Assembly (NCBI GenBank): GCA_040081715.1
Contig: JBEBFY010000012.1
Coordinates: 40,190 to 104,189, forward strand
Direction: 5' to 3'
Source: CANKJK01 sp040081715
GTDB taxonomy: Bacteria; Acidobacteriota; Vicinamibacteria; Vicinamibacterales; UBA2999
DNA length: 64,000 nucleotides
Shown: positions 26,053-34,371 of the stretch, piece after piece
Position numbering within the stretch: position 1 is the stretch's first letter
Layout of the letters: the number at the start of each line of letters is the position of its first letter
Position numbers and translations under genes: made by a program
Notes under the pieces: model-generated
Told to the model about the DNA's origin: nothing
Database searches by the model: none
What the model saw: only the letters and a program-made list of their open reading frames with translations

Positions 26053-27159
26053 ATGCCTGCTCCAGTCGACGCGCTCTTCTCGCCGTTTCGTCTCAAGAAC
26101 CTCCAGCTCCCCAATCGGATCGTGATGGCGCCGATGACGCGCTCGGCCTCGCCGGACCACGTGCCGGGGCCTGACGTGGCGGCGTACTACCGCCGCCGCG
26201 CGGAGGGCGGCGTGGGCCTGATCGTGACCGAAGGCGTCTACGTGCCCGTCCCGCAGGCGGGCTTCGGGGCGCGGGTGCCGGCGATGTACGGCGACGCCGC
26301 GCTGGCGGGCTGGCACCATGTAGTGGAGGAGGTGCACGCGGCTGGCTGCGTCATCATGCCGCAGCTCTGGCACGTGGGTGCGTGGGTGATGCCCCACGAG
26401 CAGTTCGACCCGGCCGCGCCACCGCTCGGCCCGTCGGGCGTAGGCCCTGGCGGAACGCCGGCTCCGGGGCGCGTGATGACCCAGGCCGACATCGACACCG
26501 TCATCGACGCCTATGCGACGGCGGCGGCCAGCGCTCGGGCGGTGGGCTTTGACGGGGTCGAGATCCACGCGGCACACGGGTACCTGCTCGATCAGTTCTT
26601 CTGGGGCGTGACGAACCAGCGCACGGACCGTTACGGCGGCGACGTGGCCCAACGGACCCAGTTGGCCATCGAGGTCCTGGGCGAGATGCGGCGACGCGTG
26701 GGCCCGGACTTTCCGATCGTCCTGCGCTTCTCGCAGTGGAAGCTGCACGACTTTGCCGCCAAGGCCTGGGCCACGCCCGCCGAGCTGGAGGCGTTCCTGT
26801 TGCCACTGGCCGCTGCAGGGGTGGACTGTTTCCACTGTTCAACGAGGAAGTTCTGGCTGCCCGAGTTCGAGGGAAGCCCCTTGAATCTGGCGGGTTGGAC
26901 CAAGACACTCACGGGCCTGCCCGTCATCACCGTCGGCTCCGTGACGCTGGGGGACGAGCTGATGGCCAGGGACCGCGCGGCCGTGGTGCCTACGACGGGT
27001 CTTGGCGAGTTGGCGGAGCGCCTGGCGGCTGGGGAGTTCGACCTTGTGGCGATCGGCCGGGCGATCATCGCGAACCCTGACTGGTCGCACCTGGTGCGGG
27101 CCGGGGCGGCCGACCGTCTCAAGCCCTACGACCCGAAGGCGCTCGCCGCGCTGGTCTAA
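26053..27159 (+). CDS. NADH:flavin oxidoreductase, old yellow enzyme family
   Basis: 368 residues from ATG 26053. FMN-binding TIM barrel with 'NRIVMAPMTRS' at the start, 'EGGVGLIVTEG', 'LWHVGAWV', and 'GVEIHAAHGYLLDQFFWGVTNQRTDRYGGD' in the middle (His-x-x-His is the substrate-anchoring pair in most OYEs). 'AIGRAIIANPDW' phosphate-binding end follows. It is cytoplasmic, with no signal. OYEs reduce activated alkenes with NAD(P)H; the physiological substrate is unknown. The length fits the classical (YqjM/NemA) single-domain class, without the extra domains of 2,4-dienoyl-CoA reductase. Confidence 0.93.
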   Translation: MPAPVDALFSPFRLKNLQLPNRIVMAPMTRSASPDHVPGPDVAAYYRRRAEGGVGLIVTEGVYVPVPQAGFGARVPAMYGDAALAGWHHVVEEVHAAGCVIMPQLWHVGAWVMPHEQFDPAAPPLGPSGVGPGGTPAPGRVMTQADIDTVIDAYATAAASARAVGFDGVEIHAAHGYLLDQFFWGVTNQRTDRYGGDVAQRTQLAIEVLGEMRRRVGPDFPIVLRFSQWKLHDFAAKAWATPAELEAFLLPLAAAGVDCFHCSTRKFWLPEFEGSPLNLAGWTKTLTGLPVITVGSVTLGDELMARDRAAVVPTTGLGELAERLAAGEFDLVAIGRAIIANPDWSHLVRAGAADRLKPYDPKALAALV

Positions 27160-27199
27160 ACCCACGGCGCGTGCCTGTCGGCGGAAGCGGGGGTTCGTC

Positions 27200-27790
27200 C
27201 TATCGGGCGAACAGCATGGCAAGCTCGCAGGAAAAGCCGGGGAGCAACGGCGAGGTGAGAATGGCGCGGTCTTCGGCGAGCAGTTCGGCCACACGGGGCA
27301 GTGCGCCGTCCGGTGCGCGCTTGAACACCTTGACCAGATCGAGGTCAGGGTCCAACAGCCAGTATTCGCGCACGCCGGTCCGCTCAAAGAGGCGCCGCTT
27401 CGTCTGCTCGTCACGCTTTCTGGTGCCCTTGGAGAGCACTTCAATCACAAGGGCCGGGGCGCCCCGGACGTGCTGCTCCGTCAGGATGTCCGTTTGATCG
27501 CCTCCGATGACGAGCAGATCCGGCTCGACGACGTCGTAGTCTGAGAGCACCACATCGAAGGGGGCGATGAAGGCCTCGCCCTGCTCCGGATGCGCGCGAA
27601 GATGCTCGGCGACCGCCAGAAAGAGCCGCTGCACGAGACGCTGGTGCCGCGTGGTGGGCGACGGCGTCACGTAGTGCTCGCCGTCGATGATTTCGTGCCG
27701 CCGCCCGTCATCCGGGAAGAGCATGAAATCGTCCACCGTGAAGCGGGTATCCGGTCCAACCGTGTGTGGCATCGCGTCCTCCGCAACCAT
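27200..27790 (-). CDS. Uma2 family (DUF820) endonuclease-like protein
   Basis: 196 residues, ATG 27790 (internal ATG 27772 also possible). PD-(D/E)xK-like fold: 'FTVDDFMLFPDDGRRHEIIDGEHY', 'HQRLVQRLFLAV', 'DVVEPDLLVIGGDQTDIL' with the catalytic Asp, and 'APALVIEVLSKGTRKRDEQTKRRLFERTGVREYWLLDPD' with the Glu-x-(Leu)-Ser and Lys residues. Uma2 proteins are very numerous in cyanobacteria and Acidobacteria; their role is unsettled, with nuclease activity inferred from fold. It is transcribed from a TACAAT 6 bases before the start, and stands alone. Confidence 0.92.
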   Translation of the reverse strand: MVAEDAMPHTVGPDTRFTVDDFMLFPDDGRRHEIIDGEHYVTPSPTTRHQRLVQRLFLAVAEHLRAHPEQGEAFIAPFDVVLSDYDVVEPDLLVIGGDQTDILTEQHVRGAPALVIEVLSKGTRKRDEQTKRRLFERTGVREYWLLDPDLDLVKVFKRAPDGALPRVAELLAEDRAILTSPLLPGFSCELAMLFAR

Positions 27791-27796
27791 TGGGCG

Positions 27797-27802
27797 ATTG
27801 TA
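27797..27802 (-). promoter_or_regulatory. -10-like TACAAT before Uma2 gene
   Basis: Minus-strand TACAAT ends 6 bases before ATG 27790 with no ribosome site between. This is the same arrangement as at 23085. Confidence 0.45.
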
Positions 27803-27954
27803 GCCGCATCCATCGTGACGCGCCTATGCCAGCGTCGTGCCCGCACGGAATCGGCCGGTCGCCTGGCGGAGGCGCCTGGGCGGTCGTGGATCCGTCAATG
27901 CCTTCAGCCGCCGAAGCGCGCAGATTCTGTCAACGCCAGCACGCCGGAATCAGC

Positions 27955-27960
27955 TATAAC
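27955..27960 (+). promoter_or_regulatory. -10-like TATAAC before PQQ-propeller gene
   Basis: TATAAC ends 6 bases before ATG 27967. There is no Shine-Dalgarno sequence in the gap; the -35 is poor. Confidence 0.42.
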
Positions 27961-27966
27961 TTCTGG

Positions 27967-29199
27967 ATGCCGATTCGCCGACTGGCCGCTGTCTTGTCCT
28001 CGGGGCTGTTCCTGGTCTCGGGCACCCTCCTGGCCCAGAAGCCGGCCGACTGGACCGAGTGGCGCGGGCCGCAGCGCAACGGCACGCTCATCAGCGTCGC
28101 GGCCCCGAAGGTGTGGCCTCCGACGCTGTTGAAGCAGTGGCGGTCCGAGGTCGGCCTCGGCTACTCCACGCCGCTCGTTGTCTCTGGCCGCGTCTATGCG
28201 TTTGCCCGCCAGGGCGAAGAAGAAGTGATGTCCTCGCTCGACGCCTCGACCGGCGCCGTGATCTGGCGCACGGCGTATCCGGCGCCCTTCAAGCTTCCCG
28301 CTGCCACGGGCAAGCACGGCCTTGGCCCGAAGTCCACGCCCGCCTACGCCGAAGGCCGCATCTTCGCCCTGGGCCTGAGCGGCATCTTCTCGGCATACGA
28401 CGCGAAGAGCGGCAAGCTCCTCTGGCAGAAGCCGGGGAGCCCGGTGCAGCCGTTGTACGGCACGGCGATGTCGCCGCTCACCGACAGTGGCATCGTGATC
28501 GCCCACCTCGGCGGGCACGACAGCGGTGCGCTCAGTGCGTTTGACGCTGCCACCGGCGCGGTGAAGTGGACCTGGACCGGCGACGGCCCCGGCTACGCCT
28601 CGCCCCAGTTTGCCGTGCTTGGTGGCATGCGCCAGCTCGTCGCCTTCACGCAGGAACATCTCGTCGGCCTGGACCCGGCCAGCGGCGCCCTCCTGTGGAA
28701 GCAGCCCTTCAAGAATCAGTTCTGGACCAATAACGTGACGCCGGTGGTCTACAAGGATCTAGTCGTCATCTCCACGAACGCTGTCGGCACGGCCGCGTTC
28801 CGCATCGCCAGGGGGCCCCAGGGGTGGACGGCGACCGAGGCCTGGAAGAATGCGGACGTGCAGTTGAACCTCAGCAACCCGGTGCTGCGCGGCACCACGC
28901 TCATCGGCATGTCGTCCAAGAGTTCCGGCCAGTTCGTCTCGATGGAGATCACCACCGGCCAGGTCGCCTGGAAGACGCAGGGCCGCGAGGCCGACAACGC
29001 CTCCATCGCGGATATCGGCAGCGCGCTGCTGGTGCTGAAGGACTCTGCCGAACTGCTCGTGGCCAGGCCGACCGCCACCGGGTTCGACATCATCGAGAAG
29101 TACACCGTGGCCGACAGCGCCACCTACGGGCAGCCGGCCATTGTCGGCAACCGTATCTATGTCAAGGACAACGACGGCCTGACCGTCTGGTCCTTCTAG
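27967..29199 (+). CDS. Exported PQQ-like beta-propeller protein (paralogue)
   Basis: 410 residues from ATG 27967; a longer open frame upstream lacks protein character. A signal peptide (LAAVLSSGLFLVSGTLLAQ) precedes 'WTEWRGPQRNG'. Blades include 'SSLDASTGAVIWRTAYPAP', 'YDAKSGKLLWQKPGSP', 'SAFDAATGAVKWTWTGDGP' and 'GLDPASGALLWKQPF'. Order and wording of the blades match the protein at 23167 along the full length, so they are paralogues separated by about 4 kb. There is no haem motif. The peptide-importer operon starts 30 bases downstream on the same strand, so read-through is possible. Confidence 0.88.
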   Translation: MPIRRLAAVLSSGLFLVSGTLLAQKPADWTEWRGPQRNGTLISVAAPKVWPPTLLKQWRSEVGLGYSTPLVVSGRVYAFARQGEEEVMSSLDASTGAVIWRTAYPAPFKLPAATGKHGLGPKSTPAYAEGRIFALGLSGIFSAYDAKSGKLLWQKPGSPVQPLYGTAMSPLTDSGIVIAHLGGHDSGALSAFDAATGAVKWTWTGDGPGYASPQFAVLGGMRQLVAFTQEHLVGLDPASGALLWKQPFKNQFWTNNVTPVVYKDLVVISTNAVGTAAFRIARGPQGWTATEAWKNADVQLNLSNPVLRGTTLIGMSSKSSGQFVSMEITTGQVAWKTQGREADNASIADIGSALLVLKDSAELLVARPTATGFDIIEKYTVADSATYGQPAIVGNRIYVKDNDGLTVWSF

Positions 29200-29229
29200 T
29201 TGACGCCATCCCCCAGGAGCTTCGGATTC

Positions 29230-31191
29230 ATGACGCGAACGTCGATCGGTGCGGCACTCGGCCTGGCCCTGTTTACGGCAGCCTGTGGAGGCGGGTCGCA
29301 ACCCGAGCAGGCCGCGCCGGCCGCGGCACCGGTGGCGCCCACCGCTGCGGTGCAGGTGGATAAGAACGCCTACCCGGTGTTCCCCGATGCGGACGCCGGC
29401 GCCGACCCCGCGGTGCCAGCGGAGCAGGGCGGCAAGGGCTTCACGGGGGAGGGGTGGCAGACCAATACCACGTACGATCTCGTTGGGGATCCGCGCGCGG
29501 TCAAGGGCGGGACGTTCCGCGAGTTCATGCTCGACTTTCCCGGCACGCTCCGCGTTGAAGGCCCGGAGTCCAACACCGCCCTGAACTACATGATCGGGCC
29601 GATGGTCTATGAGTCTCTGCTCACGGTCCATCCCACGTCCCTGGATTACATGCCCGTCCTGGCGACGCACTGGCAGGTCTCCGAGGACAAGCTGACCTAC
29701 CGCTATCGCATCAATCCGAACGCCCGGTGGGTGGACGGCCAGCCGGTGGTGGCCGACGACGTGGTGGCGTCCTGGATGTTCAAGATGGACAAGGGCCTGC
29801 AGGACCCGTCCAACGAGATGACGTTCGGCAAGTTCGAGAAGCCGGTGGCCGAGAGCAAGTACATCGTCAGCGTGAAGAGCAAGCAGCTCAACTGGCGGAA
29901 CTTCCTCTACTTCTCCGGGATGTCGATCCTGCCGGCCCATGTCCTCAAGGGTGTGACCGGCGAGCAGTACATCAAGGACTACAACTTCAAGATGATCCCC
30001 GGCAGCGGCCCCTATGTGGTGGAGGGCGTCGACGTGGTGAAGGGCAAGAGCGTCACCATCCGCCGGCGCAAGCAGGGCTACTGGGCCGAGCACCATCGCC
30101 GGAGCGTCGGTGTGAACAACTTCGACGAGATCCGCGAGATCGTGGTGCGTGACCAGAAGCTGGCCTTCGAGATGTTCAAGAAGGGGGACCTCGACACCTA
30201 CTTCGTCAATATTTCACGCGAGTGGGTCGAGGACATGAACTTCGACAAGGTGCAGCGCGGCCTGATTCAGAAGGTCAAGGTCTTCAACGACCAGCCGACA
30301 GGGTTCGCGGGGCTGGCGTTCAATACCCGGCGGGCGCCCTTTGACGACGTCCGTATCCGGATGGCGCTGGCGCACCTGATGAACCGGCCGCTGCTCATCG
30401 AGAAGATCTTCTTCAACGAGTACGTGGCGCTCAACTCGTACCACGCGGGCGGCATCTACGAGAATCCGGACAACCCGAAGATGGAGTACGACCCGAAGAA
30501 GGCCCTCGAATTGCTGGGGCAGGCCGGGTTCTCCTCCCGCGACGCCCAGGGGCGTCTGGTAAGAAACGGCGTGCCGCTGACCGTGGAGATCATCTATTCA
30601 AGCAAGGCTACGGAGCCGTTCCTGACCATCTACCAGGAGGACCTGCGGAAGGCCGGCGTGACCGTGAACCTGCGCCTCATCACCGGTGAGACCCTCTTCA
30701 AGCTGGTGATGGACCGCGAGTACAGCGTGGCCAGCATGGGCTGGGGCGCGCTGCTGTTCCCGAACCCGGAGACCTCCTTCCACTCACGCCTCGCTGATGT
30801 GAAGAGCAACAACAACATCACCGGGATGAAGAACTCGAAGATCGATGCGTTGCTGGCGAAGTACGACGTGGAGTTCGATCCGGTCAAGCGGGTGGCGCTC
30901 ATCAAGGAGGTGGACGGCCTGCTCGCGGCCGAGCACCACTACGCGCTCGAGTGGGATGCGCCGTTTGTCCGGCTGGCCCACTGGAACAAGTTCGGGTATC
31001 CGCAGGGCGCGTTGACGCGGGTCGGCGACCAGCGGGACATGACGTCGCTCTGGTGGGTCGACCCCCAGAAGCAGCAGGCCCTGACGCAGGCGATGGGCAG
31101 CGCTACGGCCACGCTGCCGGTGGGGCCCGTCGAGGTGCGCTACTGGCAGGAGTACGGCAAGCAGCACCCGATGGTTGCCAACACCAACTAG
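29230..31191 (+). CDS. Peptide ABC transporter substrate-binding lipoprotein (YejA-like)
   Basis: 653 residues from ATG 29230. The lipobox 'LFTAAC' puts the lipidated Cys at about residue 19. A low-complexity Ala/Pro linker is followed by an SBP_bac_5 domain: 'KGGTFREFMLDFPGTLR', 'YMIGPMVYESLLTVHP', 'LATHWQVSEDKLTYRYRINPNARW', 'AFNTRRAPFDDVRIRMALAHLMNRPLLIEKIFF'. Length and wording suit the YejA/AppA group, which binds longer peptides such as microcin C in E. coli. First gene of a five-gene importer operon (to 35401) with short gaps or overlaps. The ligand here is unknown. Confidence 0.92.
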   Translation: MTRTSIGAALGLALFTAACGGGSQPEQAAPAAAPVAPTAAVQVDKNAYPVFPDADAGADPAVPAEQGGKGFTGEGWQTNTTYDLVGDPRAVKGGTFREFMLDFPGTLRVEGPESNTALNYMIGPMVYESLLTVHPTSLDYMPVLATHWQVSEDKLTYRYRINPNARWVDGQPVVADDVVASWMFKMDKGLQDPSNEMTFGKFEKPVAESKYIVSVKSKQLNWRNFLYFSGMSILPAHVLKGVTGEQYIKDYNFKMIPGSGPYVVEGVDVVKGKSVTIRRRKQGYWAEHHRRSVGVNNFDEIREIVVRDQKLAFEMFKKGDLDTYFVNISREWVEDMNFDKVQRGLIQKVKVFNDQPTGFAGLAFNTRRAPFDDVRIRMALAHLMNRPLLIEKIFFNEYVALNSYHAGGIYENPDNPKMEYDPKKALELLGQAGFSSRDAQGRLVRNGVPLTVEIIYSSKATEPFLTIYQEDLRKAGVTVNLRLITGETLFKLVMDREYSVASMGWGALLFPNPETSFHSRLADVKSNNNITGMKNSKIDALLAKYDVEFDPVKRVALIKEVDGLLAAEHHYALEWDAPFVRLAHWNKFGYPQGALTRVGDQRDMTSLWWVDPQKQQALTQAMGSATATLPVGPVEVRYWQEYGKQHPMVANTN

Positions 31192-31213
31192 CGCCCCCTT
31201 TTGGGCCCCGGGC

Positions 31214-32263
31214 ATGACCGCGTATTTCGTCAGGCGATTTCTCCTCATCATCCCGACTTTCCTCGGGATCACGCTTGCCGTGTTCGTCGTGATGCACTTC
31301 GTGCCCGGCGGGCCGGTGGAGCGGCAGATCATGCGCCTCCAGATGGCGGCGATGACCGAGGGGGGAGGGGACGGCGGTGGCGCGGCCACCATGGCGGGGT
31401 CACAGGGCGCCAGCTCGCTGCCGGAAGAGGCGGTCGAGGAAATCAAGCGGTACTACGGGTTCGACAAGCCCGTGCATATCCGGTACGTCCAGTGGCTCTG
31501 GAAGGTGCTGCATCTCGACCTCGGCCGCTCGTATGTGTACCAGGACCCGGTGTGGGACGTGATCAAGAGCCGCTTTCCGGTCTCGATCTTTCTAGGGCTG
31601 ACCGGCTTCCTCCTGAGCTATCTCGTGTGCGTGCCGCTCGGCGTGATGAAAGCCATCCGGCATGGCTCGAAGTTCGACGTGATCAGCAGCGCGCTCGTGT
31701 TTCTCGGGTACTCGGTGCCCGGCTGGGCGCTCGGCACGGCGCTCCTGGTGCTCTTCGGCGGCGGCAGCTTCTGGGAGGTCTTTCCCCTCGGTGGCTTCAG
31801 GCCTGACAACTGGGAGTACCTGAGCCCGTGGGGCAAGGTGACCGGCCAGATCGAGCACATGTTCCTGCCGGTGCTAGCCTACATGGTCGGCTCTTTCGCC
31901 ACCCAGACCATCCTGACGAAGAACGCATTGATGGAAAGCCTCGGGCAGGACTACGTGCGCACGGCCTTTGCCAAGGGCCTGAGCGAGCGCCGGGTGATCT
32001 TCGTGCACGCGCTGAGAAACTCGTTGATTCCCATCGTCACCGGGCTGGGGCATGTGATCAGCCTGGTGCTGGCCGGGTCGTTCCTGATCGAACGTGTGTT
32101 CAACATCGACGGCATGGGCTACCTGGGCTACACGGCCCTGCTGCAGCGCGATTACCCCGTGGCGCTCGGGATCCTTGTGATCGGGTCCATGCTGATGCTC
32201 ATCGGCAACATCCTCTCGGACGCTCTCTACGCCGTGGTTGATCCGCGCATCCGGTTCAAATGA
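31214..32263 (+). CDS. Peptide ABC transporter permease (YejB-like)
   Basis: 349 residues. ATG 31214 starts the standard 'MTAYFVRRFLLIIPTFLGI' first helix. An N-terminal periplasmic loop rich in Gly is present at about residues 45-75. The cytoplasmic coupling (EAA) loop is 'YVRTAFAKGLSERRVIFVHALRNSLIPI', followed by 'GSFLIERVFNIDGMGYLGYTALLQRDYPV'. It forms the membrane channel together with the next gene product, whose ATG overlaps this gene's stop as ATGA. Confidence 0.93.
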   Translation: MTAYFVRRFLLIIPTFLGITLAVFVVMHFVPGGPVERQIMRLQMAAMTEGGGDGGGAATMAGSQGASSLPEEAVEEIKRYYGFDKPVHIRYVQWLWKVLHLDLGRSYVYQDPVWDVIKSRFPVSIFLGLTGFLLSYLVCVPLGVMKAIRHGSKFDVISSALVFLGYSVPGWALGTALLVLFGGGSFWEVFPLGGFRPDNWEYLSPWGKVTGQIEHMFLPVLAYMVGSFATQTILTKNALMESLGQDYVRTAFAKGLSERRVIFVHALRNSLIPIVTGLGHVISLVLAGSFLIERVFNIDGMGYLGYTALLQRDYPVALGILVIGSMLMLIGNILSDALYAVVDPRIRFK

Positions 32264-33339
32264 CGTCCCCGCGGTCGGAATCCATCCTCCAGCGGCGCCT
32301 CCGGAAGTTCCGGCGCCTGAAGCGCGGGTACTACTCGTTCCTGTTGATTCTGGGCGTCTACCTGGCGTCGTTTGCCCTGCCGGTGCTGGCCAACAACACA
32401 CCGATCCTGGTGAAGTACCAGGGTCACTACTACGCCCCGCTGGTCACCTTCTATCCGGCCTCGGCCTTTGGCCAGAACGCGATTGGCGAGCCCGACTACC
32501 GGGTGCTCAAGGAGGAGTTCCGGCGGGCCGGGAAGGGCGACTGGGTGCTGATGCCCCTCTATCCCTTCGGGCCCAATGAGGCCCTGCTCGACCAACCAGG
32601 TTCGCCGCCACACGCGCCGACCTCCCGTCACTATTTCGGCACCGACGACCGCGGGCGTGACGTGCTGGTGCGGCTGGCCTACGGCTTCAACATCTCGATG
32701 ACCTTCGCGCTGCTGGTCACCGTCTTCGGCCTGACGGCGGGCGTGGCGGCGGGGGCCGTGCTGGGATACTTCGGTGGGCGGCTCGATATGGTCGGCCAGC
32801 GCGCAATCGAGGTCTGGTCCTCGCTGCCTTTCCTCTACACCATCATCATCATCAGCTCGATCATCGTGCCCGTATACATGCAGGGCTACGGTCCGCTGTT
32901 CCAGCCCTCGTTCTGGCTGCTCGTGGCCATTCTTTCGGCGTTCGACTGGATGGGCATCACGTACTACATCAGGGGCGAGTTCTACCGGGAGAAAGCCAAG
33001 GACTACGTCGGGGCGGCGATTGTGACGGGCGTGTCCGAGACGGCCATCATGTTCAGGCACATCCTGCCGAATGCCCTCACGCCGGTCGTGTCGTTCGCGC
33101 CCTTCACCGTGGTCGGCAATATCGGGTCGCTGGTGGCGCTGGACTTTCTCGGATTCGGCCTGCCGGCCCCGACGCCGAGCTGGGGCGAGTTGATCGGGCA
33201 GGGCATGGCCAACCTCACCAAATGGTGGCTGGTGTTCTTTCCCCTCAGCGCGCTGTTCCTCACTCTTCTCCTTGTGGTGTTCATCGGCGAGGCCATTCGC
33301 GAGGCATTCGACCCGAAGGAGTACTCGCGGCTCCGCTAG
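32260..33339 (+). CDS. Peptide ABC transporter permease (YejE-like)
   Basis: 359 residues, start overlapping the yejB-like stop by 4 bases. Unlike DppC it has a long periplasmic loop after helix 1: 'LVTFYPASAFGQNAIGEPDY' and 'YPFGPNEALLDQPGSPPHAP' (about 65-125). It then reaches 'YFGTDDRGRDVLVRLAYGFNISM'. This loop is what distinguishes YejE from the ordinary oligopeptide permeases. The coupling loop is 'KDYVGAAIVTGVSETAIMFRHILPN'. It pairs with the YejB-like permease. Confidence 0.93.
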   Translation: MTSPRSESILQRRLRKFRRLKRGYYSFLLILGVYLASFALPVLANNTPILVKYQGHYYAPLVTFYPASAFGQNAIGEPDYRVLKEEFRRAGKGDWVLMPLYPFGPNEALLDQPGSPPHAPTSRHYFGTDDRGRDVLVRLAYGFNISMTFALLVTVFGLTAGVAAGAVLGYFGGRLDMVGQRAIEVWSSLPFLYTIIIISSIIVPVYMQGYGPLFQPSFWLLVAILSAFDWMGITYYIRGEFYREKAKDYVGAAIVTGVSETAIMFRHILPNALTPVVSFAPFTVVGNIGSLVALDFLGFGLPAPTPSWGELIGQGMANLTKWWLVFFPLSALFLTLLLVVFIGEAIREAFDPKEYSRLR

Positions 33340-33363
33340 GAGCCCGTCCGAGCAAACGCTGTC

Positions 33364-34371
33364 ATGGCCGACCCCACTCCGCTCCTGCAGATTCGTGGCC
33401 TCAAAACGCACTTCTTCACGGAGTCCGGCGTGGCGCGGGCCGTGGACGGCGTGGACCTGGAGGTGCGGGAGGGGGAGGTCCTGGGACTGGTGGGCGAGTC
33501 CGGCTCCGGCAAGAGTGTCACGGCGCTGAGCATCCTCCGGCTGATTCCAGACCCGCCCGGCCGGATCGTCGCCGGCCAGATCCAGTTCCAGGGTCGCAAC
33601 CTGCTGGACCTGCCGATCGAGGCCATGCGGGCCGTGCGCGGCAGCCAGATCTCGATGGTGTTCCAGGAGCCGATGACCTCGCTCAACCCGGTGTTTACCA
33701 TCGGGATGCAGGTGACCGAAGTGATCCTGGCGCACGAGTCGTGCAGCCAGGAAGAGGCCAACCGCAGGGCGGTGGCTATCCTGACCGAGGTGGGCATCCC
33801 GGACGCGGCGGCGCGGCTGGCGCAGTATCCGCATCACCTCTCAGGCGGCATGCGCCAGCGCGTGATGATCGCGATGGCCCTGGCGAACAACCCGGCCCTG
33901 CTGATCGCGGACGAGCCGACCACTGCCCTCGATGTCACCATCCAGGCGCAGATTCTGGACCTGATGCGCCAGGCCAAGGCTAAGCGGCAGGGTGCAGCCA
34001 TCCTGCTCATCACGCACAACCTGGCCGTCGTGGCTGAGATGTGCGACCGCGTGGCGGTGATGTACGGCGGCAAGATCCAGGAGGTGGCGCCCGTCCGGGG
34101 CCTCTTCGGGAACCCGATGCACCCCTACACGCGCGGCCTGCTCGGGTCCATTCCCCGGGTGGATGGCGTCCGCGCCGCGAGGCTCCAGGCAATTCCGGGC
34201 AGCGTGCCGGACATCATGGACCTGCCGGTGGGCTGCAAGTTCGAGACACGCTGCGGCGATCGCTTCGAGCCCTGCGCGGGCACCGAACCAGAACTGGTGG
34301 AGCGGGCACCCGGTCACTGGGTGCGCTGCCACCTCCACGATGAGCGGTACGGACGGGCCATCCGTGGCTGA
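33364..34371 (+). CDS. Peptide ABC transporter ATPase 1 (DppD-like)
   Basis: 335 residues from ATG 33364. Walker A 'GESGSGKSVT', Q-loop 'MVFQEPMTSLNPVFTIG', signature 'LSGGMRQRV', Walker B 'LLIADEPTTALDVT' and H-loop 'LLITHNLAVV' are complete. The oligopeptide-specific C-terminal Cys-rich tail (oligo_HPY: 'GCKFETRCGDRFEPC') is also present. In E. coli YejF both ATPase halves are fused in one chain; here the two are separate, overlapping genes. Confidence 0.94.
   Translation: MADPTPLLQIRGLKTHFFTESGVARAVDGVDLEVREGEVLGLVGESGSGKSVTALSILRLIPDPPGRIVAGQIQFQGRNLLDLPIEAMRAVRGSQISMVFQEPMTSLNPVFTIGMQVTEVILAHESCSQEEANRRAVAILTEVGIPDAAARLAQYPHHLSGGMRQRVMIAMALANNPALLIADEPTTALDVTIQAQILDLMRQAKAKRQGAAILLITHNLAVVAEMCDRVAVMYGGKIQEVAPVRGLFGNPMHPYTRGLLGSIPRVDGVRAARLQAIPGSVPDIMDLPVGCKFETRCGDRFEPCAGTEPELVERAPGHWVRCHLHDERYGRAIRG

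Noticed and set aside
32227..33837. A 536-codon minus-strand frame across the YejE-like and first ATPase genes
   Set aside because: Lies wholly opposite two well-supported transporter genes; composition is that of antisense shadow.
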